Below are positions 20,961 through 33,610 of a stretch of DNA of 64,000 bases, piece by piece. This DNA is from Conchocele bisecta. Lineage: Eukaryota > Mollusca > Bivalvia > Lucinida > Thyasiridae. Below the pieces are notes generated by a model. That model was not told the origin of the DNA and did not search any database. It worked only from the letters and a program-made list of their open reading frames with translations. The position numbers were made by a program, and so were the translations under genes. Every line of letters begins with the position of its first letter. Position 1 is the first letter of the stretch. The stretch lies in assembly GCA_029237695.1 (NCBI GenBank), contig CM055265.1:110782773-110846772 (forward strand). The letters are read 5' to 3'.

Positions 20961-22260
20961 TAAAAAAGTTGTTGTTGTTATTTATTCCCCCGCACTGTTC
21001 TTTATCGTACCTTGGACGCGTGTCAACTATTCAACACCATTTACTGTCAATCGGTGCAATTTCAAAACATAGCCTAAAGGTCAAAGTTTACAGCCTTGTG
21101 CTGAATGATGTCAACATTGCCGAGTGTTATCGATTTTTTACACAGAGCAACACGCGAATTTCGACTGTGTATTGTGTTGCCTGGGTGTAATCGCGGATTC
21201 AGAAATGATTGGGAATGTAGCGAATTAAAATACAATCAACTTCTATGTGCGACCAGCATAGCCCCGGATTAGCATGCGCATACACTGATAAGGGGCTATT
21301 CTGGAGTCGTGTATTCGGGTAGTACCGTATAATATTAATAGCAACGACCGTTATGTCTATTTTTAAACCTAATCAATAAACAGTGAATACACACTATCTG
21401 TACCTACGTATGTCCACGGTATGTCCACAGTGTCAATATTTGGCTGGGGTGAATTGTTTATGGCTCGTTTCTCATGTGCAAGTCACTAGTAGTGTTATTT
21501 TAATAGACATCATCGTATTTTTCCGATATTGATTTTCAAAATCAGTCATATCTTCCGTAAATGACGCTGAAAGTTGATAGAAATTTCAGAGCAGAGTGTC
21601 CGACATTTATACCGCGATCGGATTCTTTCGTGATCTGGTGACTTGGCTCCCAATCATTGCGGCATATTAGAGCTACAGTGGCTCCTCCTGATCGAGCCCA
21701 AATATTTAAGCAGCCTATAGCTATGAGCATTGTCCGCTGACGTAATTATGATGTTTTTAATTAGAGATTGGCGAACATTGTAAAATTGTAAACCATGAGC
21801 AGACTACGCGAATCCACTGCCTGGTCTGGCCGCTAATGCAGTAAGCCGGGATTTGTCACAGAGATAGAGACCTAATTCACATAAACACGTTTGCTGTGTC
21901 ATAAATAGACTGGCTCCCGGTAGTATTGTTTCGCTAGGCACACATCAGACAGGCTACCAGTCAAGTGACAAATATGAAACTGACGTCAGCAACTGCGTGT
22001 ATTGATCTTTGATATGGCTTTGTGCACTTGGTAAATCTTGACGCACGGTGTGTTTGATGTCGGCCAGCTGACTTAGGCTTGCCACTTTAGACGAATCAGC
22101 ATCGTGTAAACACAGTTTCGAAACTAATGATGGAGTTTTATAACTTATGTCGAATTGCATTATGCATATTGGAATACACAACACATAATACATGTCGGGA
22201 TTTACCGTTAATGGCGTCATGCAATATTTTTCATGGCAAAATGACATCGGTAAATGTTTT
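20961..22260. other. Unassigned intron sequence
   Basis: Mostly single-copy within the window. Short shared words: CAGTCATATCTTCCGTAAATG (21545, fold-back family arm) and AGTATTGTTTCGCTAGGC (21921, similar to 31809). No exon found. Confidence 0.4.
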
Positions 22261-22289
22261 CAAAAGAGAATTCAAATGATAGCGGCCAG

Positions 22290-22902
22290 ATTGTTTCACC
22301 AATGGACCATAACTTTTAAGTTTGGTTACCATGGGCCAAGCGGTTCATGTGAAGAAGAATTTTGAAATCTCTAATAAAAGAACGACCTTTTGACCTTTCG
22401 GCGGCCATCTTGGATGACATAACCATCCGATTTCAACAAAAAATGCACTAGAGTGATCGCCTCATTGATACCTTCAATTTGATATATGACATGACCATAT
22501 TCGGTCAAAAATAAAATTTGACCCCAATTTGACCCCACGGGCCACGCCCATTTTTGACCCCGGGGTCGCCATTTTAACAACTTTGAAAGAGCATTGTACA
22601 TCGATCATTCCTACCAACTTTTGTCGAAATCCGGTTGGCGGTTCTTGAGAAGAAGATTTTTGAAGAATTTGTGCTATTTTTAGACGACGGCCATCTTGGA
22701 GTACGTAATGACGTCATTTTAACAATTATGTAATCCCCCTACCTAAGGACCATTACCATGAAGTTTGGTGACTATAGGCCCAATGGTTACCGAGGAGAAG
22801 ACGTTTGAAAATGTTCATGACGACGACGGACGACGGACGACGGACGACGGACACATTGCGGTAACAATAGCTCACATGAGCTTCGCTCAGGTGAGCTAAA
22901 AA
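22290..22902 (+). mobile_element. Dispersed element ending in AGCTCAC hairpin, copy 1
   Basis: Matches 32334-32730 over GACCATATTYGGTCAAA, CCCATTTYTGACCCCGGGGT, AGCATTGTACATCGATCATT and GGCGGTTCTTGAGAAG. It ends with a GACGACGGACGACGG tract, GCGGTAACAATAGCTCACAT, and a hairpin AGCTCACATGAGCTTCGCTC/AGGTGAGCT followed by AAAAAT. The 3' layout (microsatellite, hairpin, AAAAA) equals that of the large satellite elements. Confidence 0.75.
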
Positions 22903-24085
22903 TCTATATTAGCCGGCTCAGTCTATACTGGTTAAGTTCAAACATACACAGTATACAATATACAATGCATGTGACAGATGGTTCCTGTATAGATTATTTG
23001 TCAGTCATATACAAATATAAAATTGTGTCATCATGACAAAAACAGACTTACTGAGTTAGTGACCTGTGTCGTCCCACATCGGACTTGATCAAGGCCTATA
23101 GTCCGCAGACGATAACTTGCTACTTGTTTACAAACAGGTCATAAACAAAACACAGAATAGGTGAGACAGGTAAATATACCCGAGCCAGTGACTGATATCA
23201 ATGCCGTAGGTAGTGTATTCGAATCTTAGTTTTTCATACACATAATATTTTGATTTGTTTATATTTTATTATACATGTATATTTCTTTTTTATGTGTGTT
23301 GCTCTTACAAATTACATTAATTAAGCATGAAATAGATTACATGTAGAACGTTAGTCTCACTTTGAAGACAACTAATAACTATGCACATTTTATATGTGTC
23401 TACATGAAGAATCTGGGAGTAAGTAAGTAAGTAAGTAAGTAAGTAATTTGTTTATTATAGTGACAGGTGTTAAACGAAACAGGGAATATGTACAATATAA
23501 TATTGACGAAAACACCCGGCCCTATGGACCTATATGTCACTGTCAAATTTTAGGTAACAAATGTATGTGTAAATATACAATATAAAATCGTATGTTCTCG
23601 CCGATCATATCACAATGAGGTCATACATCAAAAGTGATAACCCTTGCCGTTTCACTTATTCCCTTCTCCAGCAAGCAGTCATAAAAAGAACAGAATGATA
23701 TCGACAAAAGTAATGCATTTTGTGAGGTGCGAACTCACGACCAGATAAAATGAACAAAAGTTCTGCAAACGTATGGATATTCTCCCGCTTCGATACCACT
23801 GAGCCACACTACATGTCTATTTTGCGCACCAAGATACACTATTATATTGACATGCATGCACGTGCACTTTATAATGTAGTTATTATGATAATACACCTGG
23901 TCTACCTATATTTGGACTCGTCGATTGACCTCCAGCAACTTAATATCGTCTGTCATTTATACATCGTCTGCTATTTATTTGTGATTTTTTATGTCTCTGA
24001 CAAACACTATAGATACATGTATGTATTAAGCTGCATGAAAATGAATGTGCTAGGTAAGCACTAACACAAACGTTCTGGCTGCGAC
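22903..24085. other. Unassigned intron sequence with (GTAA)n
   Basis: (AGTA)n near 23421-23447. A YRNH-like word near 22985 on the minus strand is a chance match. No exon. Confidence 0.4.
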
Positions 24086-24087
24086 CT

Positions 24088-24240
24088 TTAACCCTTAGAA
24101 TGCAGGAACCGAAAATAGTCGTCTGCTGATAATTAATATTTTGTCTTTTATCTCACTAAAAACATGGTTTGGCAGCATTTTAAAAACATTTCCATCGGAA
24201 ATGATTCTAAAGTGCTGCCAAACCAAGTTTTTGATGGGGG
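24088..24240. mobile_element. CCCTTA-family TTAA MITE, 3' end lost
   Basis: TTAACCCTTAGAATGC at 24088; hairpin AACATTTCCATCGGAAATG; ends at AGTTTTTGATGGGGG. Confidence 0.7.
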
Positions 24241-27200
24241 TATAGTGAGGTACGCTCGCTAATACAATGTTTGCGTAATGATGCAAAAAAGTGAAAAATG
24301 AAATTTTTGTCATTAAGCCCGGTTTTCGCATGACGCGGCCCATTTCTATTCTGAGAATGGAAACCGAAACCGAATATTGTATTTGTGCACCGAACCATGG
24401 AGTTTCAAATCGCGAATAATCGAGGGGTATGATGAGGTACCCACGCAATAGGTAAAGCGGTCAAATAGGTCACGATGCAGTGACTATTTTCGATCAATAA
24501 CTTATGTTGTAAGCGATTTTAATGTGTATTTTCAATATTTATATTATTAAAATGTATCATATCGGTATCCCTTTAAGTAATATTTGTATATTTTAAATGT
24601 ATTCATGAAGCGCATGAATATAAGTATTAATTAATCCAGCTTATATTGAGGCAAATCACACAGCCTTAAAACATAGTGCTGGAGTATAAACCATAGTATC
24701 GTATATTATTCAAAAGTATATCACTATTAAACATTAATTACAATATGTATGCATATTATTAAAAGAGTAGATGCTACCGCTGTTTCGCTATATGTGATAT
24801 TTATAACAAAATATTTTTTTTATTCGTCCGCGTACGGATTTCTGTCACACAAAGCACCATTTTCAGTTCATATTTTGACCTGTGCATATGAACCGGACTA
24901 AGCTTAAACAACGCTTGATTCCATCCAATTCAAATTTCTCTGCAGAATGTTCACACTAACTACATAAGTAATGCTGCTAAATAAGTGTTAACGGCTGGAA
25001 CATGGTCATCACTAAAAGGAAGAAACCACAGTCGTATAATTGAAAAATGAGATTTACCTGATACCTCATGGGGGCCGCCATTAATCCAGTGTAAACAATA
25101 GACCGTGTGATCCCATTCCCTGAGTAGCCCCAGCTTAGTGAAACGGTGTGCTAATCATGATATTATGTTCCCCAATAATCATGATAATAGAAACGGTTTG
25201 AATTTCTCGGTAAAAACTACGAAAGTCATAAAAAAATAACGATGTATATTTAATATTGGATACGCGTAAACTGTATAACTCTCTCTCATCGGATCATCAG
25301 TTGTCGTCTATAGCGATTTAACGTACTGACCTGGTCTTAATTTATTGTCAACTTTCAACGCCATTTACAGAATATACGGCTAATTTTGGAAATAAATAAC
25401 GGCACATTACGATGATGTCTGCTCTGAAATATCTGTCAACTTGCGGACGTAATTTAAGGAAATCGATTATATTTGCAGGCTACATCTGTGACTAATTACG
25501 AATTTATGTAAGGTCTTTGGCTACACCCGACACATTACACAGATCTAGTTGTAAATACACGTCGCTTTGTGTGGAACAAATTTGATAATGCGCAGTCATG
25601 TGTGACGAGGTGTTGATTTGACGACACCACACAGCTGTAAATGTTGACTGACCCTTAGGCAATGTTTTGAAATTGACGTGTCGTTTTGATGTGTGCCGCA
25701 ACACCTCACTGTCGGAGACAACATGACAATTAACGATATACTCTGGATTACACACAGATCTATTAGACGGCTGGTTATTTAAAAAAAAAGTAGTTCAGTA
25801 CACCTTCGCCTATATTGTTTTTAGAAAATCAGTAATAATTTCCGTAAATGGTGTTGAAAAGTCGACAAAAATTCTATCACCGTATTTAGTTGTGCCGATA
25901 TTGTTTTAAAAAATCAGTATTTTTTTTCCGTAAATGGTGTTGAAAATTGACACAAAATATATCGCCGCATTTCTCCGATATTCATTTAGAAAATCACCAA
26001 TATTTTCTGTAAAATTAATGGTGTTGACACAAAATTCAGCGCTCACGCGGAATTCAAATAAAATAAAAAATAATAATTTAATAAATAGACGCCGAATTCT
26101 ACTGTGTTTGCAGCCAGTGAATTCTGGTCGTGGTAGCCACATGCGCAGTTCCAACAGTGTTGTGATCAGATGGAGGACAATAATTATTTCAAATTCATAA
26201 CAAAAATGTTTGCGTCCGAAAATTAATTAATTGTGACAGCCCAAAAAATAGATTTTGGGACAGTAAAAAATTATATGGTATAGACAGTACCTCAAACTTA
26301 AAAAAAATTATTTATAGCTATTTTTATTAAAATCATAAAATTGTGAATATATTAAAATCACAAAAATTATATATATGGAGAAAAAGAATATATACCAAGT
26401 CGAGGTTTGAACCCCCGACCCTTTCGGGAATCGGTAATTAAATCATAGAAGTCGGCGACCTTAACCTCGAGACTATTGCGCCATTTACGACAATTACATT
26501 TATACAGAAGTGCTATCAGTATTACGCAACCATTTGAACGTAATAATTATTAAATTGTTTTGCAACTCGTCTACAACGATACCGTTACAGAGATACGCTA
26601 TTGAAACAACATGTATTAGTACCCATAACATATCGAAGTAATGTATCATTATATATCACAGGAGATAGATTAAAACTATATATACTAATAAACAGAACAA
26701 TCCGCTTGGCTCGTATGAAAATAGTTCGAGTGATATTGATTATCTCCCTTACCGAAAGTAGTTCACAGATTTATTAATTCCAAATAAGACGTGTTTGCAT
26801 AATGTATTCTGAATAGCGAGTGCATCTTTTAAAAGTCATATACCACAAAAAATATCAATGTATCTCAATTGTTTTTCATGTTACATGTATTTTTGTAACA
26901 CGTGGTAGAAGCGCAAACGACGTTTTAGCTCAATGACGTCGCAACTACGACGTTAACATTAACGGGTGACTTCAACGTCAATAAGAACGTTTAATAAGCG
27001 TAATGGAGTAGTAAACGAATAGGCCTGCCATGTAGGTTGATTTTAAGTAGTGTATGTATAATGTTATACTATTAGTGAATAATTGACAAACGACACGTAA
27101 CCTTGGGCAAAGTCAACATTATCTTGTGTGTATTTTTTGCACAACTACGAATGCCAAAAATATATGAGCCGCTCTGTGCGAAAACCAGGCTTAATGACAA

Positions 27201-28040
27201 CATTTTCAGTTTTTACATTTTCGCGTATTCTGAATTGTACATCTTTTAAAAGCCATATGCCGCCAAAATTATCAATGTATCCCAATTATGTTTCATTTTA
27301 GAAGTAGTTTTATGACGCGTGGTAAAAACTTATATGACGTTTTAGATTAGTTTTTATCAACGGCGTATACAAGTGGTGTTGATCCGGACATCTTTTATCG
27401 CCTGTCAACCAAATTTGGATATCTCGTAGCCTGGCCAAGTGTCTCCCATTAGGCCAAGACAAAGTATGAAAATAATGTTTATGGCTCGTGTTGCAGTTGC
27501 TAATGAAACGTCATGTTTTGGATTGCGGCCCAAGTAACGTAATTTCGTATGAATAATTTTCAAATAAGGCAGAGTGAGGCGTTTCCCTGTTGTTTGCTGC
27601 TGTGTGAAATAATTTTGAGGAATAATAGCGACATCATTTAACATTTCGTATGGGACGACATACTTTAAAGTAGGCAGTAGGCTGCTTATAACATTAACTT
27701 TGTGACAAAACACGATACCGGGCAGATTTGGCCATGTGTCTTTCTTGAGGATCGCATTACCATCGCCTGATATACATTATTATGCAATCAAGTGATAAAC
27801 TGATGATTTGATACAACACAAGCACTTTCGAGTACAAAAGCAAGTTTATGACCATCACATTTCCAATTAATATGTTGATGCATTTATTTTAAATTCAATA
27901 CAAACCCCAGATATTTATGTCATTATATAGATGCCTGTCTACCTCCATTTATGATAAAATGAGTGGCATTAAATGGCATATCATTCGTTAATACTGGATA
28001 GAATTGTTCAAAAGTCTCAATTTACCAAGATAATAAGATG
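24241..28040. other. AT-rich intron with few recognisable repeats
   Basis: Fragments of the GTAAATGGTGTTGAAAA fold-back family at 25350-25450 and 25820-26040. The words TCATTAAGCCCGGTTTTCGC (24311) and its inverse-like form near 27180 recur at 31650. No exon with PLD similarity was found; none is required, as exons B and C join in phase. Confidence 0.5.
26398..26482 (-). repeat. tRNA-like sequence, probably SINE remnant
   Basis: On the minus strand an A-box-like TCGAGGTTAAGG and a B-box-like GGGGTTCAAACC are about 50 bp apart, with a long variable region as in Leu/Ser tRNAs. The acceptor stem does not pair, so I do not call a functional tRNA. Confidence 0.35.
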
Positions 28041-28046
28041 GTAATA

Positions 28047-31000
28047 CAGTGCGACCCCGTTAGTACACGGAAGTCCGGCGACATACAACCTTCCGTGTTG
28101 CTTAACCGAACCGTGCTATATCCATTCTCGCCCAAGACACATCATAATGTTAACAAAAAATACATGTACACCGTGACTGCGAATGAACGACGTCGCCAAT
28201 GCCTATAATATGCCATAAATTTTCACTGTTATCTTCGCATGTAATAAATATATTGAATCCAAGAATTGTTAATGTCATGTTTTATTTATTCATGTAGAGA
28301 TGTAGATCTACGCATGTCCGTGCAATCCATTATTGTAAACGCGTGTAGAAAAAAAGTGTAGTAAACGCGTGAGCCATCATCATTCGATGACGCAATGACC
28401 CAATGACCGATATCCTGTTCCATCAGCTGCAACGTCACGTGACAAGCTCGTGCGTTGCAATCTGTGTTTACTCATTATGGTGAGCACAGGTGGAAGACTC
28501 GGACCTACGACACCAAAATAAATGCCTATTTAAAAAAATCCCATTATCCCACCCACCTGGTATCGTACTGTACATGACGTTAATAATAGAAGATAGTACG
28601 AGATCAAGTGGGTGGGGTAATGGATATTTTTGTTATGGTCATTTTCTTTGCGTCACACGTCCGACTATTCTACCTGTGGGTTTGAGTACACACAGAGTTA
28701 ACCCTTTCAACACCACAGACCTGTATAGTGCCCCATAAACCTGTTGTCTGCCAGACATGTTTTGCCCGACGGCGTTATAATATTGCGCCAGTTCATGAGG
28801 TAATCAGGCTTATCACTTGAGATTTTCGACGAAGATGAATCTGATAAGTGTACATTTTCTGTAAACGATACCGAATGTTGATGAATATTAAATTAGTAAT
28901 TATTACGCATTTGCTCTGAAAATGTTATCAACTTTCCGATATATTTGCAGAAAAAAGTCAAATAATTCTCGGCGAAAATCTCAGTTAGGCCAGTTTTTTT
29001 TTATTTGTTGGTTTACGGATTTTTTTTTCCGCGAGATCGGGTCGGTCGGTCGGAAAAAAATAAAAATAAAAAAAAGTTTTTTCAATTTTTTTATCCTTTT
29101 TGGCACAGGGTTGGGTCGGTCGGGGAAATAAAAAAAAAAAAAGTCTGTCGAACGCGGATGCCACCGGCGGCATATTGAAGAAACTGACAAACGGGTGAAC
29201 CAAAAGTGTTAAGTCAAAGGGTGAAGGTCATATGTAGTATGGCAAGGCAGGTGTAGCCAAATGAATGAAGTAGGGAAATATTGAAGCAGTTAAGCAACTT
29301 ATGTAGATGCTATGGCCAGTTTGAGAAACTGTGACAAACTGGTTAACCGAAATTGCTAAGTCCTTTCAGCAGCCCTGTGAAGGTCAAAAGGTCAAGGTAA
29401 TATAAAGTATGACAAGGCAGGTATAGCACACATACCAATGAATGATGTGTTGAAATATTGAAGAACTTGAGCAACTTATGTAGATATGGCCGGTTTGAGA
29501 AACTGTTACGCAGTGGTTAACCGAACGTGTGACGGACAGACGGACGGTCCGAACACCATAAAAATCACATTTTTAAGGCACATGGTTGGGTCGGTTCACC
29601 TTTTTAAGGCTCATGGTTGGGTCGGTTTGTGGTCGGTAAAAAACAAAAAGGCCAGTGATTGTGATAGAGTGAAACTTGTGTTAACCGGCATCGTCTCGGA
29701 CCAAGAGTTTGTCGGTTAACGTAGGGAGTCGGTTCAGCAAGTTTCTTTATATTCTACATAAAGCAACTCAGTGTTTCATATTCACATACTGTTGAATGTT
29801 GATCACTGTGAATGGGTTGTGTAATGCGTACATATTAATACCGTATCTGGTATAATTACATACAAGACAACGAAGCAGCGATATAGTTGAAATGAATATC
29901 AGTGGGGGTGGCACGAGTGTGGATTTTTGGCAGGGCGGTAGAGGACCCTAGGAAGAACGCATACATGAAATATGAAGCACATCGGAGCAAGAAAACAGAA
30001 AATATAGGCCATTTACCCGAGCATTAAGGTTTTGAATTTTTGCATTCAATCTGAAACGCAGATATATATCAAATCATATTGGAGATATATCAAATCATAT
30101 CGAATCGTCCATTCGCAGGTTGTTGTTGTTGTCGCTGCTGCTAAGATCCGGTTTCCGCCACTTACTTCCGCCACTTACTTTTCTCGGCACAGCAAAAAAA
30201 AAAAAAAAAAAATTAAAAAAAAAAAAAAATTATTATTTTTTTGGATCGGAGGTAAAAAAATCTAAAAAAAAATCGGAAATTAAAATTTTTATTTTTTTCC
30301 ACATTGTCAAAAAATCGGGTCGGCGGATCTGTAAACCAACTAATAAAAAAAAACTGGCCTTATATAATAAAGTTGATTATCTCATGCACTGTCTCAATTA
30401 TGACGTAGCGAAACAAGGCCAGTTGTCACGTACACATTTGTGTACATGTGCCGGGGTTGTGGGCTAAATTGAAAACAAATTTCAGCAGCGCTTTAACAAT
30501 TTATTTAATCTGGGTCGAGTTAATCTGCGCGACTGAAACGCGATCTCCGATTGGTCAGCCTTTACACCTAATTAATATTCCACCAATGGTGAGCGCGAAC
30601 GCATGCCGGGAAAAATGAAATCGAGCATGGAATTGTTTACATAACAATTAGCACTGCTTTGTTACTGGGACCAATAATTGATCTTATTTCCAGTTTGCTC
30701 GGATTAATTTACGAAATGTGCAAACGTGATCAGCTGCACATTCACATCGGTGAGATAAAAGGAGGCTATTCATTCGTCCATTTTGGGTCTAATTTGGGAA
30801 AGAACAAACAAACAAACAACGTCTCTAAATTAGGTCAATTATTTAATTAAACACAACAACTAATGTACGTACATACGTGTACTACCTTTATTTCAACTTC
30901 AAACACACACAGATAATTCATACCGCTCATCAGTAATTAACAATACAATACCACTTTCGGCAGCAATATAATCGCAAATTTGACACGATTTCTGACAATA

Positions 31001-31123
31001 GTCGTGTTACAAATTTAACACGATTTTGATATACAAATAGGCAAAAAATTCGGGAGCCAAGGCACAATCGTGTACTAACCGAAATTGTGTTATAGTGAAG
31101 CGTGTACTAACGGGGTCGCACTG
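28047..31123. mobile_element. 3.1-kb TA-flanked element, CAGTGCGACCCCGTTAG termini
   Basis: TA at 28045-28046 and 31124-31125. The terminal repeats are perfect over 23 bp, beginning CAGTGCGACCCCGTTAGTAC. TTAACCG motifs recur inside (28103, 29333, 29517, 29679). No transposase is visible. It contains a full TTA-flanked element (28988-30359). TA duplication and CAGTG ends suggest the mariner-pogo group. Confidence 0.8.
28988..30359. mobile_element. Harbinger-type non-autonomous element nested in a TA element
   Basis: TTA at 28985-28987 and 30360-30362. Left end GGCCAGTTTTTTTTTATTTG then TTGGTTTACGGAT; right end inverse (ATCTGTAAACCAACTAATAA then AAACTGGCC). GGCCAGT ends and a TTA duplication are PIF/Harbinger hallmarks. 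The interior has a two-unit repeat of about 190 bp (29210-29540), GACGGACAGACGGACGG, and GGGTCGGTCGG words. No transposase. Confidence 0.75.
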
Positions 31124-31125
31124 TA

Positions 31126-32330
31126 TCGTTGGCATACACTAGGTTGTTCATATTTAAGATTATTTAGGAATCAAAGTGCAGTGTAAGCGAAGACTTCGCT
31201 GATATGTAGCCAGTTAAATTATGTGTTCACCATTTTTAATTCATAAGGACAACCGACGAAAAAGAGTAAAAAAAATGTCAAAGAACGACAGTTAGGCGAC
31301 AATGTACAGCGCCTGAAGCATTTCTAAGTCATTGATGCTGCGAGGAACTCGTGCAAGTATCCTTGCTATAATATTTTGTCACGACACCATGGCCATAACG
31401 TCAAACATATATTCACGTTCAATGACGTCACAAGTACGTGACGTCAAGTCATGACGTCATAATATGTGTACCGAGGTACAAGGTATCGCGTCTCATATTA
31501 GTGAAAGTTTCAGTAAGTTATCATTTTCCGTTTTCTGTTCACTTAATGTTAACTGACACCAGTAAACATAAATGGGAGGCAAACTGTGAACTTTTACGGC
31601 GACGCTAGACAATTTGAAACGTCGTTTTTCCGACGTCGTTTACCGCTTTTCATGACATTGTCATTAAGCCCGGTTTTCGTATGGCGCGGCCCAAATCTAT
31701 TTATCATTTTGGGCTTTCCAAAAATCTATTTTTAACTTGACGTTCATTCAGCATATCTCGGCTACAGAAAAGACTGGGTTAATTTTATCGCTAGACTGGT
31801 TCTCAGTAGTATTGTTTTGCAAGGCTACTGTTGACCGTGATATGTAGACTATCATATCGTGAGAAGGGTGTATTGTCTCAGCCCTACCGTTTTCGCCCCC
31901 TTGCCAATTCAGCCAAGAACGAGCACTCAGACGGCCAGGTAGTTAGAGTTACTTCCCCTGGTCGGGTGTCGCTAGTGAAATTCAGATTTTCTGACTTCTG
32001 GTTCACTTCTGGGTTGAGTTTGAGCGGTTTTTCAGTGCTTGTTCGTTTATTTGAGTACTGTTAGGCAGTTCACGACATTTCATTTGTTTATGGAGGACAT
32101 CTTGTTAGAGATCGACAAACCGCATCAGATATGCGAAACTGTCATGATCCGAGCCAGTTTTTGTAACGTTTCTGAAAACTTGTAGTTGTTCTTGTTGTTG
32201 TAATAAAATTCCCGCGCTTATTTTGCGCAAAACACTTTCCACTTTAGATTAATTATTAGTATATTTGTCATCCACAAACGCATACTGCGAAGAATTTCAA
32301 GACGCTCAGCCGTTTGATTGTAGAATGTCA
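31126..32330. other. Unassigned intron sequence
   Basis: Contains TCATTAAGCCCGGTTTTCG (31650), also at 24311. No exon found. Confidence 0.4.
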
Positions 32331-32333
32331 GAA

Positions 32334-32730
32334 AAAAAATTGATTTATGATTTGACCATATTTGGTCAAATATGAAATTTGACACCTATTTGACCCACAG
32401 GGCCATGCCCATTTCTGACCCCGGGGTCACGATTTTAACACCTTTGAAAAATCATTGTACATCAATCATTCCTGCCAAGTTTTGTCTGGCGGTTCGCGAG
32501 AAGATTTTTTAAGAATTTGTGCTATTTTTAGACGGCGGCCATCTGGGATTGGTGACGACCTCCATTTTAACAAATTTGTAATTCCCCTACCTATATAACA
32601 TGTGTGTGAAGATTGACAACAGCGATTCCAGAGAAGAAGACGTTTGAAATTGTGAACGGACGACGACAGACGACGACGGACGAAAAGCGGTAACAATAGC
32701 TCACTTGAAAAGGCTCAAGTGAGCTAAAAA
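32334..32730 (+). mobile_element. Dispersed element ending in AGCTCAC hairpin, copy 2
   Basis: See 22290-22902. Ends with GACGACGACAGACGACGACG, GCGGTAACAATAGCTCACTT, and hairpin AGCTCACTTGAAAAGGCTCA/AGTGAGCT then AAAAAA. The TTAA element at 32759 follows 28 bases later. Confidence 0.75.
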
Positions 32731-32758
32731 AAAACAATACCATGCAAAAATATCTTAA

Positions 32759-33461
32759 AGGTACATGCCCACGCAGTAGGCACAAAATGTTCTTTATAGG
32801 AATTAAATAAGTATATAATTATGTCACTATTCCACCAGTTCTAAAAATTACGAGTGTCCGCTATACACATATAATCATTTATTAATTATCAATTTACTGT
32901 TAGAGACGAGCGGCGGTAACAGTCTATTTTGATAATGTGCGGGGACGACGACTGACATCACGGCTTGCGGTGCGCATGCGCAGTATACTACGCGCGCCAG
33001 TCGGCTCCCCCATATGTAAACAAGAATATCAACATGTCGAAACGTCCAGGAAGGAAATTGTATGAAACGGCGTCGGCCAAAAAAAATGCGAAATGTCTGA
33101 GGGACAGGCAGTACAGAGAGAGAGTGGTTAATATTGGCGACCAGATCACCAAATGGAAAGAGTTACGTGGAGATTTAGATTTGGACTCGAACAGAGATTT
33201 TTCTTCTCAACTTCCGATACTTCACTGCGCATGTCAAAGATGTGATATGATTGACCGTGTCACGTGACACGTATTGGTAAAAATAGAACGAGGTCGGAAA
33301 ATACCCTTTCTGGTCGCGCCATATAAAATGCGATTTAACACCAATTAACACGCGCCGTAATTAAAAATAAGTCGTTAGTGAGTAGACAAATGGCTCATAT
33401 AAGGCATGACAGAAAATGAAAAGTAGTAGTACAGTGTAACCTGCTGCGTGGGCATGTACCT
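32759..33461. mobile_element. TTAA-flanked element with a small open reading frame
   Basis: TTAA at 32755-32758 and 33462-33465. Termini AGGTACATGCCCACGCAG and its inverse CTGCGTGGGCATGTACCT are perfect over 18 bp. The 703-bp body shares its first 110 bases with 1197-1310 but has a different middle, which holds the frame at 33034-33267. Confidence 0.8.
33034..33267 (+). CDS. Small basic protein or captured exon, function unknown
   Basis: 77 codons from ATG at 33034, context AACATGTC. Starts MSKRPGRKLYETASAKKNAK, then a basic stretch with RDRQYRERV, then ITKWKELRGDLDLDSN. The composition (Lys/Arg-rich start, amphipathic W-K-E-L-R-x-D-L) looks more like real coding than the low-complexity frames elsewhere. 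I recall similar W-x-E-L-x-x-L openings in uncharacterised animal proteins but cannot name a family. It sits inside a TTAA transposon, so it may be a first exon captured by the element or the remains of its own gene. The region around it is CpG- and GC-richer than its flanks. No splice donor was settled. Confidence 0.3.
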   Translation: MSKRPGRKLYETASAKKNAKCLRDRQYRERVVNIGDQITKWKELRGDLDLDSNRDFSSQLPILHCACQRCDMIDRVT

Positions 33462-33610
33462 TTAAATCCAATCATGTCTGACGAAAAATGTTGTAATTTT
33501 TCACGTCTAAAGAGGTTATAGTAACTTTATAGAACATGGTCTTTTTTGAGATTTGCATCTGGCAACTTGAAAAAAATCTGAGACAAACATCACAAAAAAA
33601 TAAATATATA

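Noticed and set aside
22970..23000. Minus-strand YRNH motif considered for the missing PLD linker exon
   Set aside because: An in-frame TGA lies just upstream with no acceptor between; the true exon is at 20569-20634 with splice sites and matching phase.
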